NCBI RefSeq assembly: GCF_018982885.2
Contig: NZ_CP081848.1
Location: 3,798,501-3,862,500 of the forward strand
Reading direction: 5' to 3'
Source: Polymorphobacter megasporae
GTDB lineage: Bacteria; Pseudomonadota; Alphaproteobacteria; Sphingomonadales; Sphingomonadaceae
DNA length: 64,000 nt
Positions 1 through 11,217 of the stretch are shown in pieces. Both the position numbers and the translations under genes were made by a program. The notes under the pieces were generated by a model. It saw nothing but the letters and a program-made list of their open reading frames with translations. It was not told the DNA's origin and did not search any database. Numbering within the stretch: the stretch's first letter is position 1; every line of letters begins with the position of its first letter.

Positions 1-374
1 GCCTCCATCCCAACAAGGACGGAAGCAACCGCTTGTTCGAGATGGCCCTGTGCCTCCCGGGTGAGCCGGTGCAGCTTGTCCGGGAGCCGCGCAATCCGAT
101 CGATCCGTCCGCCGTCGCCGTGTTGAGTGCGCGCGGCATTCAGCTCGGCTATTTGTCGGCGGAGCGGTGTGGCTGGATTGGCGCCCGCCTTGCCCAAGGG
201 GACGACATCCGCGCGGTGTTTCAATTTGCGAGCAGCGGTGTTGCCGTCATCCGCGTGAGCTTCGGTGGCGACCTGCCGGAGCTGCCCGCTTCGTCGCCCA
301 CCCCTGCGAAGCCGGCGACCGATGACAGCGGTTTCTATCCCGACGATATCCCTGACGACGACTATTACGCCTGA
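1..374 (+). CDS. HIRAN-domain protein, C-terminal part, cut by the left edge
   Basis: The frame is open to the first bases of the window. Residues just before the first possible start (a TTG at 33) read LHPNKDGSNR and already fit the HIRAN fold, so the true start lies outside. The visible part carries typical HIRAN features: GSNR, a LCLPGEPVQLVREP strand, NPIDPSAVAV and the GYLSAE turn. HIRAN domains bind DNA ends or occur as small stand-alone proteins. The tail (about the last 35 residues) is Pro/Asp-rich and ends DDDYYA. No helicase motifs are visible, so this is probably a small stand-alone HIRAN protein, but the N-terminus is unseen. Confidence 0.75.
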   Translation, partial: LHPNKDGSNRLFEMALCLPGEPVQLVREPRNPIDPSAVAVLSARGIQLGYLSAERCGWIGARLAQGDDIRAVFQFASSGVAVIRVSFGGDLPELPASSPTPAKPATDDSGFYPDDIPDDDYYA

Positions 375-533
375 TGGCAGCGCCGCTAACGACGATCGTG
401 ACGCGAATATCATTGGCTACCGTGCCCGCCGACGAACCTGCCGCGCACGATTGATATAACCGAGCAGCCGCGCCTCCGATCACTAAAGTCGAATAAATCG
501 ATTGGACGGCAATCGGCGCGGGGACGAGTATAA

Positions 534-2786
<2,253 letters not shown>

Positions 2787-2793
2787 GGAAAGT

Positions 2794-2828
2794 TCGGGGC
2801 GGGCACGTGAAAGCGTTGCCCGCCCCGA
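2794..2828 (+). terminator. terminator hairpin after katG
   Basis: Two perfect 12-base arms, TCGGGGCGGGCA and TGCCCGCCCCGA, with an 11-base loop begin 8 bases after the katG stop. No long T-run follows. The next gene is convergent, so the hairpin may stop transcription from both sides. Confidence 0.7.
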
Positions 2829-2848
2829 CTAACACCGCACAGCCCCGT

Positions 2849-5485
2849 CTAATTTACGTCAGGTGCCGCATCGTCCGGGTGGCGATCGGTCTCATCACGC
2901 CGCGCAGGTAGCTGATCGCTTAGCGCCGCTGTGAATGCCTTGAATTCCGGTCCAGGCTCAACCACGACTTTCTGGCCACTCGAGCCATCGAAGCCGATCT
3001 TCGCCTCTCCGAGCGCGGCTATCACCGCAACATAAAGATCGCTGCGGACCCGCGGAATGACGCGCGGCGACGCGACGATGGCGAAGGCGACCAGGTTTAC
3101 CGAGCCGCTTGGCGTCAGCGAGTCGACGAGCACGGTCGGACCCGGCTTCTTGATCACATCGACATTGGCATCCAGCGCCTCGCGCAGGATCGTGATTGCC
3201 CGTGTCGTGTCTGCCGCGCTGCCAATGGTAAGCTGGAGCTGGACGCGACCCCGCGGGTCACCGAGCGTCTTGTTCTGGACCGGCTTGGTGATGAGATCCG
3301 AATTGGGCACGATCAACGTCGTCCGGTCGGCCTGCATGATCTCGGTCGCACGGACGCGGATGTTGCGGATATCGCCCTCGACCCCGCCGACAGTGACGAG
3401 GTCGCCGACCTTGATCGGCCGCTCGATCAACAGGATGATGCCCGAGACGAAGTTCTGGACGATCTGCTGCAGGCCGAAGCCGATCCCGACCGACAGGGCG
3501 CTGGCGATGAGGGCGATCTGGCCGAACCCAAGACCAGCCGCGGTCAGCGCCCAGAGCAAGACCAGCCCGACACCGAGATACCGGACGCCAGTGCTGACCG
3601 AATTGCGGACACCGACGTCCCATTCGGTGACGGGAAGGAAACGCTGGTCGAGCCAGCGCTGGGTAAGGTGCACGATGCCGAGCCCGAGCAGCAAACACCC
3701 CACGCCGACAGCAAGCGAGCGCGGCGAAACCGCGAGCGAGCCGAGATGGATCGCGTGGCTGGTGCCGGCGAGGCTCGACGCCACGACATCGCCGTTCCGG
3801 CCGAATGGCGTCAATGCAAGGCTGAGCGCACCGAGGACGATCAGCACCTGTACGACTGCTGACGTGATCACACCGAGCTGCTCGACGGTCGATGTCCTCA
3901 AATTGATGACATTGACCAGCAGCCGGGTAACCCAGCCGCCGGGTTTGTAGAGTTCGGTGAGAGCGTCGTCGGTGAAGCGCAGGAGCAGATAAGTCGTCGC
4001 AACCAGGACGCTGATCCAGAACGTCTGGCTCGCTACGAGTATCGCCAGCGTCGTATAGCCGGTCAGGACTGCACCAAGCGTGACGATGATCGCCAGTGTG
4101 AGCGTCAAGGCCACGAGCGTTATCGTGGCTCCCCGCGCCGGTGGCAGGTCACTTTCGGTATCGTCGACCGCGGGCCGATCCTCGCTCAACGCGAGCAGGA
4201 TCAGGCCGAACACCGCGGCGTAGGCGACCGCGCTGACGCAGTTCGCCGCAACCGTCGCAGCAAGACTGGCACCGACCACGCTATTGACCCGGGTGACGAT
4301 AAAGCCCGCACCGGTGATCAATGCGACCAGCCACGACAGCGGTTGGATGCGGCTGGCGAGCGCTGCCGAGGCTGTCAGCAGCCGATCATCGGCGCCCTTG
4401 CCCCCGGCTAGCTGGCGGCCGAGGTTGACGACGAGCGCCCCCCAGACCACCGCGACGACGACCGCCTGAGCGAGTGCTGTGGCCTTGCTGGACAGCACGC
4501 CACCCCATTGCAGGCCGAGGTTGAGAGCGACCGCTCCGACCCCGGGCAGCACGGTGCCGACCACGACTGCCACCAGCGCACGGGCTGAATGATGGAACCG
4601 CGCCGATTGGCCTGGCCTAACGGTCCAGCGGTAGATGAAGCGCATGGCGATGCGCCGCAGCGGCCACGCGAGGACGACCGCGATGACCAGCGACAGGATG
4701 ATTGTGAGCCCCGCCGCCGGCTCAGCTGCTGCCAGCGCCGTCGCAACCGCCTCGTCGCCAAGCTCGCCGAGCCGCTGCATGTCACCCGGCAGGGCTTTCG
4801 TCAGCGAACTCCAGAAGTCGGCTTCGAGCGGCGACGCGGTGCGGTCGAGGGTTCGCGCATCGAACGCGGTCCGTCGCCGCTGCGATACTTCGGTAAAGAG
4901 GCGGTTGGCGGCGACTGCGGCAGCGCGCGCCTGCGCCAGCTCGGCGACCAGAAGCGCACGGCGTTCCATCAGGAGATGCCGTTCGCGTTGATCGGCGGCG
5001 TCCAGTCGTCGTCGCGCCTTGCCGTTCGGCGTGCCAAGCGCGCGGAGTTTGACGTCGATCTGCACGATCTCGCCTTGGCGAGCATGGGCAAAGCTGTCGG
5101 CGGCCGACTGGGCCGACGTCGTCTGCTCGCGAAGCCTCGCCATGCTCGCATCGGTGCTCGCGCCGACGGCCTGGTTTTGCAGCAGCGCGACATTGCGGAT
5201 CACCGTCGCAAGGTTTGCGCGATCGACATCAACCGTCGACGCCGGCACCGGCGCGACAAAGCCGGCCGGGACCACCGCCGGCAATCCGTTGCCCGCCGCG
5301 GTCGGCGTTGGCGCCACGCCCACCGCTGCAACCGGAATGGTGTTTGGAGAAGTCGTGGCTATCGCCTCGCGCGGTGCGAGCGATCCCAACGCCACGAGCA
5401 TTGCGACGACGATCGCCGTCAGTCGCGGACGCCAGCCATCGAACCGCGGATGTGCTCCGACGTTACTCACCACGCGCATTGCCAT
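2849..5485 (-). CDS. large MscS-family mechanosensitive channel (DUF3772 type)
   Basis: About 878 aa. A signal-like N-terminus (hydrophobic run near residues 22-40) precedes a periplasmic coiled region rich in Ala/Arg/Gln (about 60-230), then roughly ten membrane spans, and a C-terminal MscS core. The core has the pore helix region with SALSVGIGFGLQQIVQNF and the beta-domain IKVGDLVTVGGVEGDIRNI, followed by TTLIVPNSDLI. This is the large MscK/YbiO-like layout with an added periplasmic domain. Such channels open on membrane tension and release solutes in hypo-osmotic shock. The start is uncertain: ATG 5485 gives the best signal peptide, while ATG 5536 and TTG 5542 are in frame; none has a good ribosome site. 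Divergent from the next gene. Confidence 0.88.
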   Translation of the reverse strand: MAMRVVSNVGAHPRFDGWRPRLTAIVVAMLVALGSLAPREAIATTSPNTIPVAAVGVAPTPTAAGNGLPAVVPAGFVAPVPASTVDVDRANLATVIRNVALLQNQAVGASTDASMARLREQTTSAQSAADSFAHARQGEIVQIDVKLRALGTPNGKARRRLDAADQRERHLLMERRALLVAELAQARAAAVAANRLFTEVSQRRRTAFDARTLDRTASPLEADFWSSLTKALPGDMQRLGELGDEAVATALAAAEPAAGLTIILSLVIAVVLAWPLRRIAMRFIYRWTVRPGQSARFHHSARALVAVVVGTVLPGVGAVALNLGLQWGGVLSSKATALAQAVVVAVVWGALVVNLGRQLAGGKGADDRLLTASAALASRIQPLSWLVALITGAGFIVTRVNSVVGASLAATVAANCVSAVAYAAVFGLILLALSEDRPAVDDTESDLPPARGATITLVALTLTLAIIVTLGAVLTGYTTLAILVASQTFWISVLVATTYLLLRFTDDALTELYKPGGWVTRLLVNVINLRTSTVEQLGVITSAVVQVLIVLGALSLALTPFGRNGDVVASSLAGTSHAIHLGSLAVSPRSLAVGVGCLLLGLGIVHLTQRWLDQRFLPVTEWDVGVRNSVSTGVRYLGVGLVLLWALTAAGLGFGQIALIASALSVGIGFGLQQIVQNFVSGIILLIERPIKVGDLVTVGGVEGDIRNIRVRATEIMQADRTTLIVPNSDLITKPVQNKTLGDPRGRVQLQLTIGSAADTTRAITILREALDANVDVIKKPGPTVLVDSLTPSGSVNLVAFAIVASPRVIPRVRSDLYVAVIAALGEAKIGFDGSSGQKVVVEPGPEFKAFTAALSDQLPARRDETDRHPDDAAPDVN

Positions 5486-5554
5486 AAAAATGAGGCTCAC
5501 CGTACAATCGCCGACCTTTGTGCGTTGGGATAGCATTGACAACAGGATGGCCCA

Positions 5555-6418
5555 ATGTCGACGAGCGCACCCCCGACCACCACTAAATTGCGCCTGACTG
5601 GCTGGGGCCGGACGCTGCTCCGCGTTTACAAGGAGTCGGACAAGGACAATCTTGGGCTGATCTCCGCTGGCGTCGCTTATTACGGTTTCCTGACGCTGAT
5701 CCCGGCACTCGGCGCACTGGTCCTAACCTATGGCCTCGTCACCGATCCTGGGGAGGTCGCGACCCAGATGCGCGCGATCGTCCAACATGTCCCGGCCGAC
5801 GCCGCCAAGTTGATCGACGAGCAGCTGACCGGAGTGGTCGCGAGTGCGACCGGCAAGAAGGGCCTCGGCCTCGCGCTGGCGCTCGTGCTGGCGCTGTACG
5901 GCGCGATGAAGGGGGCGGGAGCGGTCGTCATCGCGCTCAACGTCGCCTATGAAGCTCCCGAGAATCGCAGCTTCGTCCGCACGACGCTGGTCAACGCTGC
6001 CGTGACCATTGGCGCTGTGTTGGTCGCAGTCGTCGCGCTGGCGTCGGGATCGGTCTTTGCTGCGCTCGGCGCGTCGGCTGCGGGGCTGACCCCGCTAGCA
6101 ACCGCCTTGATCAAAGGTGCGTCATGGCTGGCTACGGCGGCAATCGCCTTGACGGCGGTCGCGCTCCTGTACCGCTACGCCCCCGCCCGACAACAGCCGC
6201 GCTGGCAATGGATTACGCCGGGATCGCTGTTGACGATGATCGGTTTCCTTGCGGTGACGTTCGGGTTCGGCCTCTACGCCAAGAGCTTCGGTCATTACGG
6301 CGCGACCTACGGCTCGCTCGGCGCGGTCGTCGTGCTGCTGCTGTGGCTGTACCTATCAGCCTATGTCTTGCTTCTCGGGGCCGAACTCAACGCCGCACTC
6401 GAGAAGGAAGCCAACTAA
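5555..6418 (+). CDS. YihY/virulence factor BrkB family membrane protein
   Basis: 287 aa inner-membrane protein with about six spans. Family marks include AGVAYYGFLTLIPALGALVLTYGL near residues 36-60, the central GLGLALALVLALYGAMKG segment, and the C-terminal KSFGHYGATYGSLGAVVVLLLWLYLSAYVLLLGAELNAALE region, which is the best conserved part of the YihY family. Function in bacteria is not settled; the old RNase BN link was withdrawn. ATG 5555 follows CAGGATGG. It diverges from the MscS-type channel with under 75 bases between starts, suggesting shared promoter space. Confidence 0.9.
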   Translation: MSTSAPPTTTKLRLTGWGRTLLRVYKESDKDNLGLISAGVAYYGFLTLIPALGALVLTYGLVTDPGEVATQMRAIVQHVPADAAKLIDEQLTGVVASATGKKGLGLALALVLALYGAMKGAGAVVIALNVAYEAPENRSFVRTTLVNAAVTIGAVLVAVVALASGSVFAALGASAAGLTPLATALIKGASWLATAAIALTAVALLYRYAPARQQPRWQWITPGSLLTMIGFLAVTFGFGLYAKSFGHYGATYGSLGAVVVLLLWLYLSAYVLLLGAELNAALEKEAN

Positions 6419-6439
6419 GCCCGTCATGGCCAGTTGCTT

Positions 6440-6484
6440 CGTGAACGGCTGACAGGGCGACACTCGACCTGCCCGCCGTTCGCG
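6440..6484. terminator. bidirectional hairpin between convergent genes
   Basis: CGTGAACGGC and GCCGTTCGCG form a 10-pair stem (one G-T pair) with an inner CAGG/CCTG stem. It sits between the convergent YihY and PEP-CTERM genes, where a two-way terminator would be expected. Confidence 0.5.
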
Positions 6485-6511
6485 AAATCGGACGCTGTAA
6501 GTTGGTAGGGG

Positions 6512-7201
6512 CTAGCCGTTTGCCGGTTGGCGTTGGGGCGTCTCAAGCCTCTGCCGGCGACGCAACGCGTAGCCGACCGCGCCCATCCCAACGATCATCA
6601 ATACCCAAGTCGCGGGCTCCGGAACGGCTGCAGCGGTGATGGTCGCCGAAAAAGTCGCATCCAGATAGCTCAGCGAGTTGAACACGGGTCCGTCGCCGAG
6701 AACGTTGCCGATGACCAGCGTGCCGAGGTTGGGGATCGAGTTCGAAGCGCACCCGACGAACGGAAGGCACGATCCGACCGTGGCCAGACCGGAATTGCCG
6801 GTCAGCCCAAATGTGCTGAGGAAAGCGACATAGGTCTTCCCCTGAGTCAGCAACACACCCGTTGGGGCGAAGTCGAATAGGCCCGCTGCTCCCGAGCGGA
6901 CCGCGCTGCGATAAAGTTCTGTCGTGGGGCCGGTCCCGTCCCAGGCGAATACGATGCCGTAGACCGATTGCAGCGTAGACGTGTTCAGCGTGAACTGGAA
7001 ATCGGTGAGGTTGCCGCTGATCGGGGCGGTGAAGGTTTCGCCGAAATATTGGGTCTGATTTCCTCCCGTGAGGCTGCCGGAAAGATAGGGCGAGCCGTAG
7101 CTGTTCGCTGGGTTGGCGATCGTGTCCGCAGACGCTGGCGCAGCGACGACCGCTCCAAAACAGGTGAGCGCGGCGAAGGTCGCTTTGACGATGCGATTCA
7201 T
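6512..7201 (-). CDS. PEP-CTERM sorting-domain protein
   Basis: 229 aa exported protein. A signal peptide (residues 1-25, cleaved near PASA-DT) leads to a body of beta-strand character with NQTQYFGETFTAP and two Cys in GSCLPFVGCAS. The C-terminus is a textbook PEP-CTERM signal: VPEPATW, a hydrophobic span, then YALRRRQR. In exosortase bacteria this signal is cut and the protein is sorted to the cell surface or matrix. No exosortase gene is in the window. A good site (AGAGGATAG) precedes ATG 7201. It diverges from the siderophore receptor gene. Substrate or role is unknown. Confidence 0.9.
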   Translation of the reverse strand: MNRIVKATFAALTCFGAVVAAPASADTIANPANSYGSPYLSGSLTGGNQTQYFGETFTAPISGNLTDFQFTLNTSTLQSVYGIVFAWDGTGPTTELYRSAVRSGAAGLFDFAPTGVLLTQGKTYVAFLSTFGLTGNSGLATVGSCLPFVGCASNSIPNLGTLVIGNVLGDGPVFNSLSYLDATFSATITAAAVPEPATWVLMIVGMGAVGYALRRRQRLETPQRQPANG

Positions 7202-7386
7202 GATCTATCCTCTGCAGATGCGAGGAGGGCAGCGATAAGTGCGACCCCCGTCGAGGTTAACGATTGCAGATGAAGGTTACGGCTTGGTGACGATGTTCGC
7301 GTTGGCCACTGACGCGCGCTTGCTGCCTGGCAGGGGCCATCAAGACTCGATGATGACCTTCGGCATCGCGTAGCGCCGCGCTAATA

Positions 7387-7405
7387 GCTATTGCGAGACA
7401 TTATC
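7387..7405. promoter_or_regulatory. possible Fur-type operator upstream of the siderophore receptor
   Basis: GCTATTGCGAGACATTATC matches the classical 19-base Fur box at about 13 of 19 positions, with a perfect CATTATC right half. It ends 37 bases before the receptor ATG, a usual place for Fur repression. The left half is weak, so this is only a candidate. Confidence 0.35.
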
Positions 7406-7442
7406 ACCATTGCTAAGCGCTCGCTTGAAAGCGGGAATCAAT

Positions 7443-9593
7443 ATGATGTTCAGGTTGAAGGCGGTGGGAACCGCGATGATTTTGGGACAAGTCGCGTTGG
7501 CTTGTCCGGCGTGGGCCGGCGACGTGGCGAGCGACGCGGCAACCGACATGTCCGACATCATCGTTACCGGGCGTCTGCCCCCAAACGATGCCTTCGCCGC
7601 AACCAAGACGCTGACGCCGCTCGCCGAAACACCGCAGTCGATCAGCGTCATTTCGAGCGAGCAGATCAACACGCTCGGTCTGCAGAATCTCGATCAGGCG
7701 CTGCGCTTCGTCGCCGGGGTCACGCCCGAACAGCGCGGTGCCTCTGCCGACGTCTACGACCTCTTCACCCTGCGCGGGTTCGCTGCGCCGGTGTTCCTCG
7801 ATGGGCTATATTATGTCTATCAGACCGATGGTACCGGCTATGCTGCCGCGCAGGCCGACATCTCGCGGATCGACCGTGTCGAGGTGATCAAGGGACCGTC
7901 GTCGGCGCTGTACGGCCGATCGGGTCCGGGCGGCCTCGTCGTCCAGAACAGCAAGCTGCCGCTCGACCGCGATCTCTACGGAGCGATTTCCGGCACTTAT
8001 GGCAGCTATGATCTTTACCGGGCCGACGCCGATCTCGGCGGGCGGTTTTCCGACACCGCACTGTGGCGCATCTATGGCAGCGTCAACGGCGGGCACGACC
8101 AGCAGCAATATGGCACGCGGGCGCGCCAGACGATCTCCGCCGCGACGACGCTCGGCGCAGGCACGGCGACCACCCTCACCCTGCTCGCCAATTATTCGCA
8201 CGATCCGCGCAACGGCAATTACGGCGTCTTTCCGGCGGTCGGCACGCTGTTCTCCAACCCCGCGGCCGGCGGCAAGGGCATTTCGACGAATTTCTACAAC
8301 GGCGAACCGAACGATTTCTTCAAACGTGACCAGCTCAGCGCCACGGCCCTGTTCAAGCACGACTTCGGCGCGAACTGGTCGTTCAAGGCGTCCGGCCGCT
8401 ATCAGTATGTCAAAAGCCGCCTCGGCATCGTCTACATCTCGGGTGCCGCAATCGACCCGACCGTCGCGCCGTCGACGGTCTATTCACGCGGCTCGTATTC
8501 GACCGACGAGAGTAATAACGACTGGGTTTACGATACCCAGCTGGCCGGCAAGTTCACGACCGGTCCGTTTGAGCATGATGTGCTGATCGGCGCGGACCGG
8601 CAGGTTCTCCATTTCGACGAAAATGCCGCGTTCGGCACGGCGACGTCGATCGACGCCTACAACCCGGTCTACGGCACGATGCCGACGCCGCAGACACCCG
8701 ACGAAGTGCCCGGCGGTTTTCCCTCCAGGACGGTAACTCACCAGCGCCAGCAGGGGGTTTCCGTTCAGGACCAGATCTCGTGGCAGGGACTGCGGCTGAC
8801 ACTGAGCGGACGGCAGGACTGGGCGCGTCAGGATGTCAACGGCACAGGCGCGCAGAATGACCAGAAGTTCACCTACCGCGTCGGCGCATTGTACAAGACC
8901 GCGCTCGGCATCGCGCCGTACGTCACCTATTCGACGTCGTTCCAGCCGCAGGCGGCGACGCTTACCGACGGATCACTCGCGAAGCCATCGCTCGGCCGGC
9001 AGATCGAAGGCGGCGTGAAATATCAGGTGCCCGGCACCGACATCCTGCTCACCGGCGCGTATTTCGACATCGAACAGACCAATGTCCTGACCTACGATCC
9101 GGTGTCGTTCCTCGCCTATCAATCGGGCAAGGTCCGGTCGCGCGGCGTCGAGATCGAAGCCAAGGCGCCGCTGCCGCATGGTTTCTCCGTCGATGTCGCC
9201 TTCAGCCGGCAAGGCGTGCGGATCCTCGAGGATCAGGATCCCCAGAACGTCGGTCACGGCCCGCCGACCGTCGGCCGCGGCGGCACGTCGGCGGTCCTGA
9301 ATTGGGCACCGGTGGCGGGACCGTTGAAGGGCTTGACGCTCGGCGGCGCAGTCCGTCACGTCGATCAGGTCTACGCCTATGGCGACAATAATTCGCCGTC
9401 TTACACACTGGTCGATGCATTGATGCGGTTCGACCTTGGCAGCTTCAAGGACCGCTTCAAGGGGATGACGGTCGCCGTCAACGCGACCAACCTGTTCGAC
9501 AAACGCTATCTCACCGGTTGCTACGTCAATTATAATTGGTGCTGGTACGGCAATCGCCGCACGGTCCAGGGAACAGTCAGCTACAAGTTCTGA
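7443..9593 (+). CDS. TonB-dependent siderophore receptor
   Basis: About 716 aa outer-membrane receptor of the FhuA/FpvA type that imports ferric siderophores with TonB energy. ATG 7443 follows AGCGGGA, and a signal peptide ends near PAWAGD. A TonB-box-like MSDIIVTGR strand is followed by the plug, with the family hallmarks AETPQSISVISSEQI, VFLDGLYY and RVEVIKGPSSALYGRSGPGG. A long beta-barrel follows and ends in the terminal aromatic SYKF. The next gene starts 18 bases on and encodes a PepSY membrane protein, a frequent partner that may reduce or release the imported iron. The actual siderophore cannot be read from the sequence. Confidence 0.93.
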   Translation: MMFRLKAVGTAMILGQVALACPAWAGDVASDAATDMSDIIVTGRLPPNDAFAATKTLTPLAETPQSISVISSEQINTLGLQNLDQALRFVAGVTPEQRGASADVYDLFTLRGFAAPVFLDGLYYVYQTDGTGYAAAQADISRIDRVEVIKGPSSALYGRSGPGGLVVQNSKLPLDRDLYGAISGTYGSYDLYRADADLGGRFSDTALWRIYGSVNGGHDQQQYGTRARQTISAATTLGAGTATTLTLLANYSHDPRNGNYGVFPAVGTLFSNPAAGGKGISTNFYNGEPNDFFKRDQLSATALFKHDFGANWSFKASGRYQYVKSRLGIVYISGAAIDPTVAPSTVYSRGSYSTDESNNDWVYDTQLAGKFTTGPFEHDVLIGADRQVLHFDENAAFGTATSIDAYNPVYGTMPTPQTPDEVPGGFPSRTVTHQRQQGVSVQDQISWQGLRLTLSGRQDWARQDVNGTGAQNDQKFTYRVGALYKTALGIAPYVTYSTSFQPQAATLTDGSLAKPSLGRQIEGGVKYQVPGTDILLTGAYFDIEQTNVLTYDPVSFLAYQSGKVRSRGVEIEAKAPLPHGFSVDVAFSRQGVRILEDQDPQNVGHGPPTVGRGGTSAVLNWAPVAGPLKGLTLGGAVRHVDQVYAYGDNNSPSYTLVDALMRFDLGSFKDRFKGMTVAVNATNLFDKRYLTGCYVNYNWCWYGNRRTVQGTVSYKF

Positions 9594-9611
9594 CCGCGAA
9601 GCGGCGAGACC

Positions 9612-10961
9612 ATGTCGGCTAACCGAACCACGACATCCGGTCGAACGTCCGTCGTGACAGCGCCGGTCGTCGCCGGGGGGCGGCTGCGCCAGGATGCACA
9701 GCGCTATGTGCCGACCGGCCGCCAGTTCTGGGTTGTCGCGCATCGCTGGGCTGGCTTGACGATCGCCCTATTCCTGATCGTCGCCGGCACGACGGGATCA
9801 CTGCTGACGTTCCGTGAGGAGCTGACCCGCGCCACGAGCCGGGCGAGCGCCCGGGTTGCCCTGCATCGCCCCGGCACGCTGATGCTCGATGGGACGATCA
9901 TCGCCGAGCGGGTGGAGGCGGCGACCGGCGCCAAGGTGACGTTCGTGCCGCTCGATCGCGAGGCCGATCGGCCGCTACAGCTTTTTGTCGGCGCACGTCC
10001 CGGTGCCCCCGCGCTCGACTACGACACGGTCTGGGCCAATCCTTACGACGGCAGCATCCAGTTCCGCGCGCGTGATGGCGTCCTCGCCGACGGGCCGGAG
10101 AACATCATGCCGTTCCTCTATAAGGTCCACCACAGCCTCGCGCTCGGCCAATGGGGCACGTTCGCGCTGGGGTGCGCGGCGTTGATCTGGACGCTCGATT
10201 GTGTCGTCGGCTTCTACCTGACGCTACCCGCCCGGCGCCCCCGCTCCACCGCTCCCGGTCCGGGCAAGGGCTGGGGGAAGAAATGGAGCGCGGCATGGCG
10301 GATCAAGGGAGCATCGCGCGGCTACCGGTTCCATTTCGACCTGCACCGGGCCGGAGGATTGTGGCTTTGGCCGTTGCTCCTCGTGTTCGCGTGGTCGAGC
10401 GTCGGGTTCAACCTGCCGGCGGTCCATCGACCGGTTATGGCGGCACTCGGCGCGTCGCCCGACGTAAATCCCGCGCCGCTGGCGGCTCCGATCGCCGACC
10501 CGCCGATCGGCCTCTCTGCCGCAGCGGCGCGCGGTCGCGCGCTGATCGCCGCCGAGTCCGGACGGCACAGCTTCACTGTGCGCCGCGACGGGTTCCTTTA
10601 TTATATCCCGGAATCAGCCACCTACCTCTATTCGGCATGGACCAGCCTCGACGTGTCGACGAAGGACGCATCGACCCAAGTCTGGTTCAGCGGTATCGAC
10701 GGTCGGCTCATCCGATTCGTGCCGCCGCTCGGCGCGACGACGGCGGACGCCGCGACGATCTGGTTCGGTATGATCCACCGCGCCGCGATTATCGGGCTGC
10801 CGTATCGCATCTTCGAGGCCGTGCTCGGCCTCGCCGTGGTCGCGCTCAGTTTCACCGGCATCCTGATCTGGATGAAGAAGCGGTCTGCGCGCGTGCTTCA
10901 CTTCGGATGGCAGACGCGCCAGAGGCGACCGATCAACGCTGCTCGATCGACAGTTGAGTAA
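9612..10961 (+). CDS. PepSY-associated transmembrane protein (PiuB-like)
   Basis: 449 aa inner-membrane protein of the PepSY_TM family. It has an N-terminal span after HRWAGLTIALFLIVAGTTGS, a conserved HHSLALGQWG stretch near residue 177, a further span (ALIWTLDCVVGFYLTL), and a last span before LIWMKKRSARVLHF. Conserved His residues in HRW, HHSL and IHRAAI are the kind of residues proposed to bind haem or metal in this family. Members sit beside siderophore receptors and are thought to act as ferri-siderophore reductases at the inner membrane. Co-transcription with the receptor 18 bases upstream is very likely. Confidence 0.88.
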   Translation: MSANRTTTSGRTSVVTAPVVAGGRLRQDAQRYVPTGRQFWVVAHRWAGLTIALFLIVAGTTGSLLTFREELTRATSRASARVALHRPGTLMLDGTIIAERVEAATGAKVTFVPLDREADRPLQLFVGARPGAPALDYDTVWANPYDGSIQFRARDGVLADGPENIMPFLYKVHHSLALGQWGTFALGCAALIWTLDCVVGFYLTLPARRPRSTAPGPGKGWGKKWSAAWRIKGASRGYRFHFDLHRAGGLWLWPLLLVFAWSSVGFNLPAVHRPVMAALGASPDVNPAPLAAPIADPPIGLSAAAARGRALIAAESGRHSFTVRRDGFLYYIPESATYLYSAWTSLDVSTKDASTQVWFSGIDGRLIRFVPPLGATTADAATIWFGMIHRAAIIGLPYRIFEAVLGLAVVALSFTGILIWMKKRSARVLHFGWQTRQRRPINAARSTVE

Positions 10962-10984
10962 CCCCGAGTCGTGTAGCATCCGCC

Positions 10985-11010
10985 GTCGGCTCCGCGCACA
11001 AGGCCGACGC
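10985..11010 (+). terminator. possible hairpin after the PepSY gene
   Basis: CGTCGGC and GCCGACG pair across a 12-base loop, 24 bases after the stop. There is no T-run. It would separate the PepSY gene from the following receptor gene. Confidence 0.3.
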
Positions 11011-11217
11011 GGACCTGAGCGTCGCAGGACGGAGTGCCGTGCCGCCCGAACAGACCCGAGGCGACTGCAGGTCTTGCTGGTCAACCGAGTTTGCGAAGAC
11101 TGGCCACAGTGTTAACGCCTCACTCCATGACATTGCTTCAGCCAGCGCCTTGATGAAACTGCTGGCGCGACGCGCCGCGAGACAGCGACCGCAGGACATC
11201 GCCATGGTCGTGTCGCG

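Noticed and set aside
503..532. Sigma-70 promoter of katG (TTGGAC and TATAAG)
   Set aside because: The boxes are 20 or more bases apart, too far for a standard promoter.
4589..5533. A 314-codon forward frame opposite the MscS-type channel
   Set aside because: Arg-rich shadow of a real gene, no ribosome site.
10962..11217. Possible cobalamin or other riboswitch before the second TonB receptor
   Set aside because: GC-rich hairpins are present, but no B12-box or other riboswitch core could be matched on either strand.
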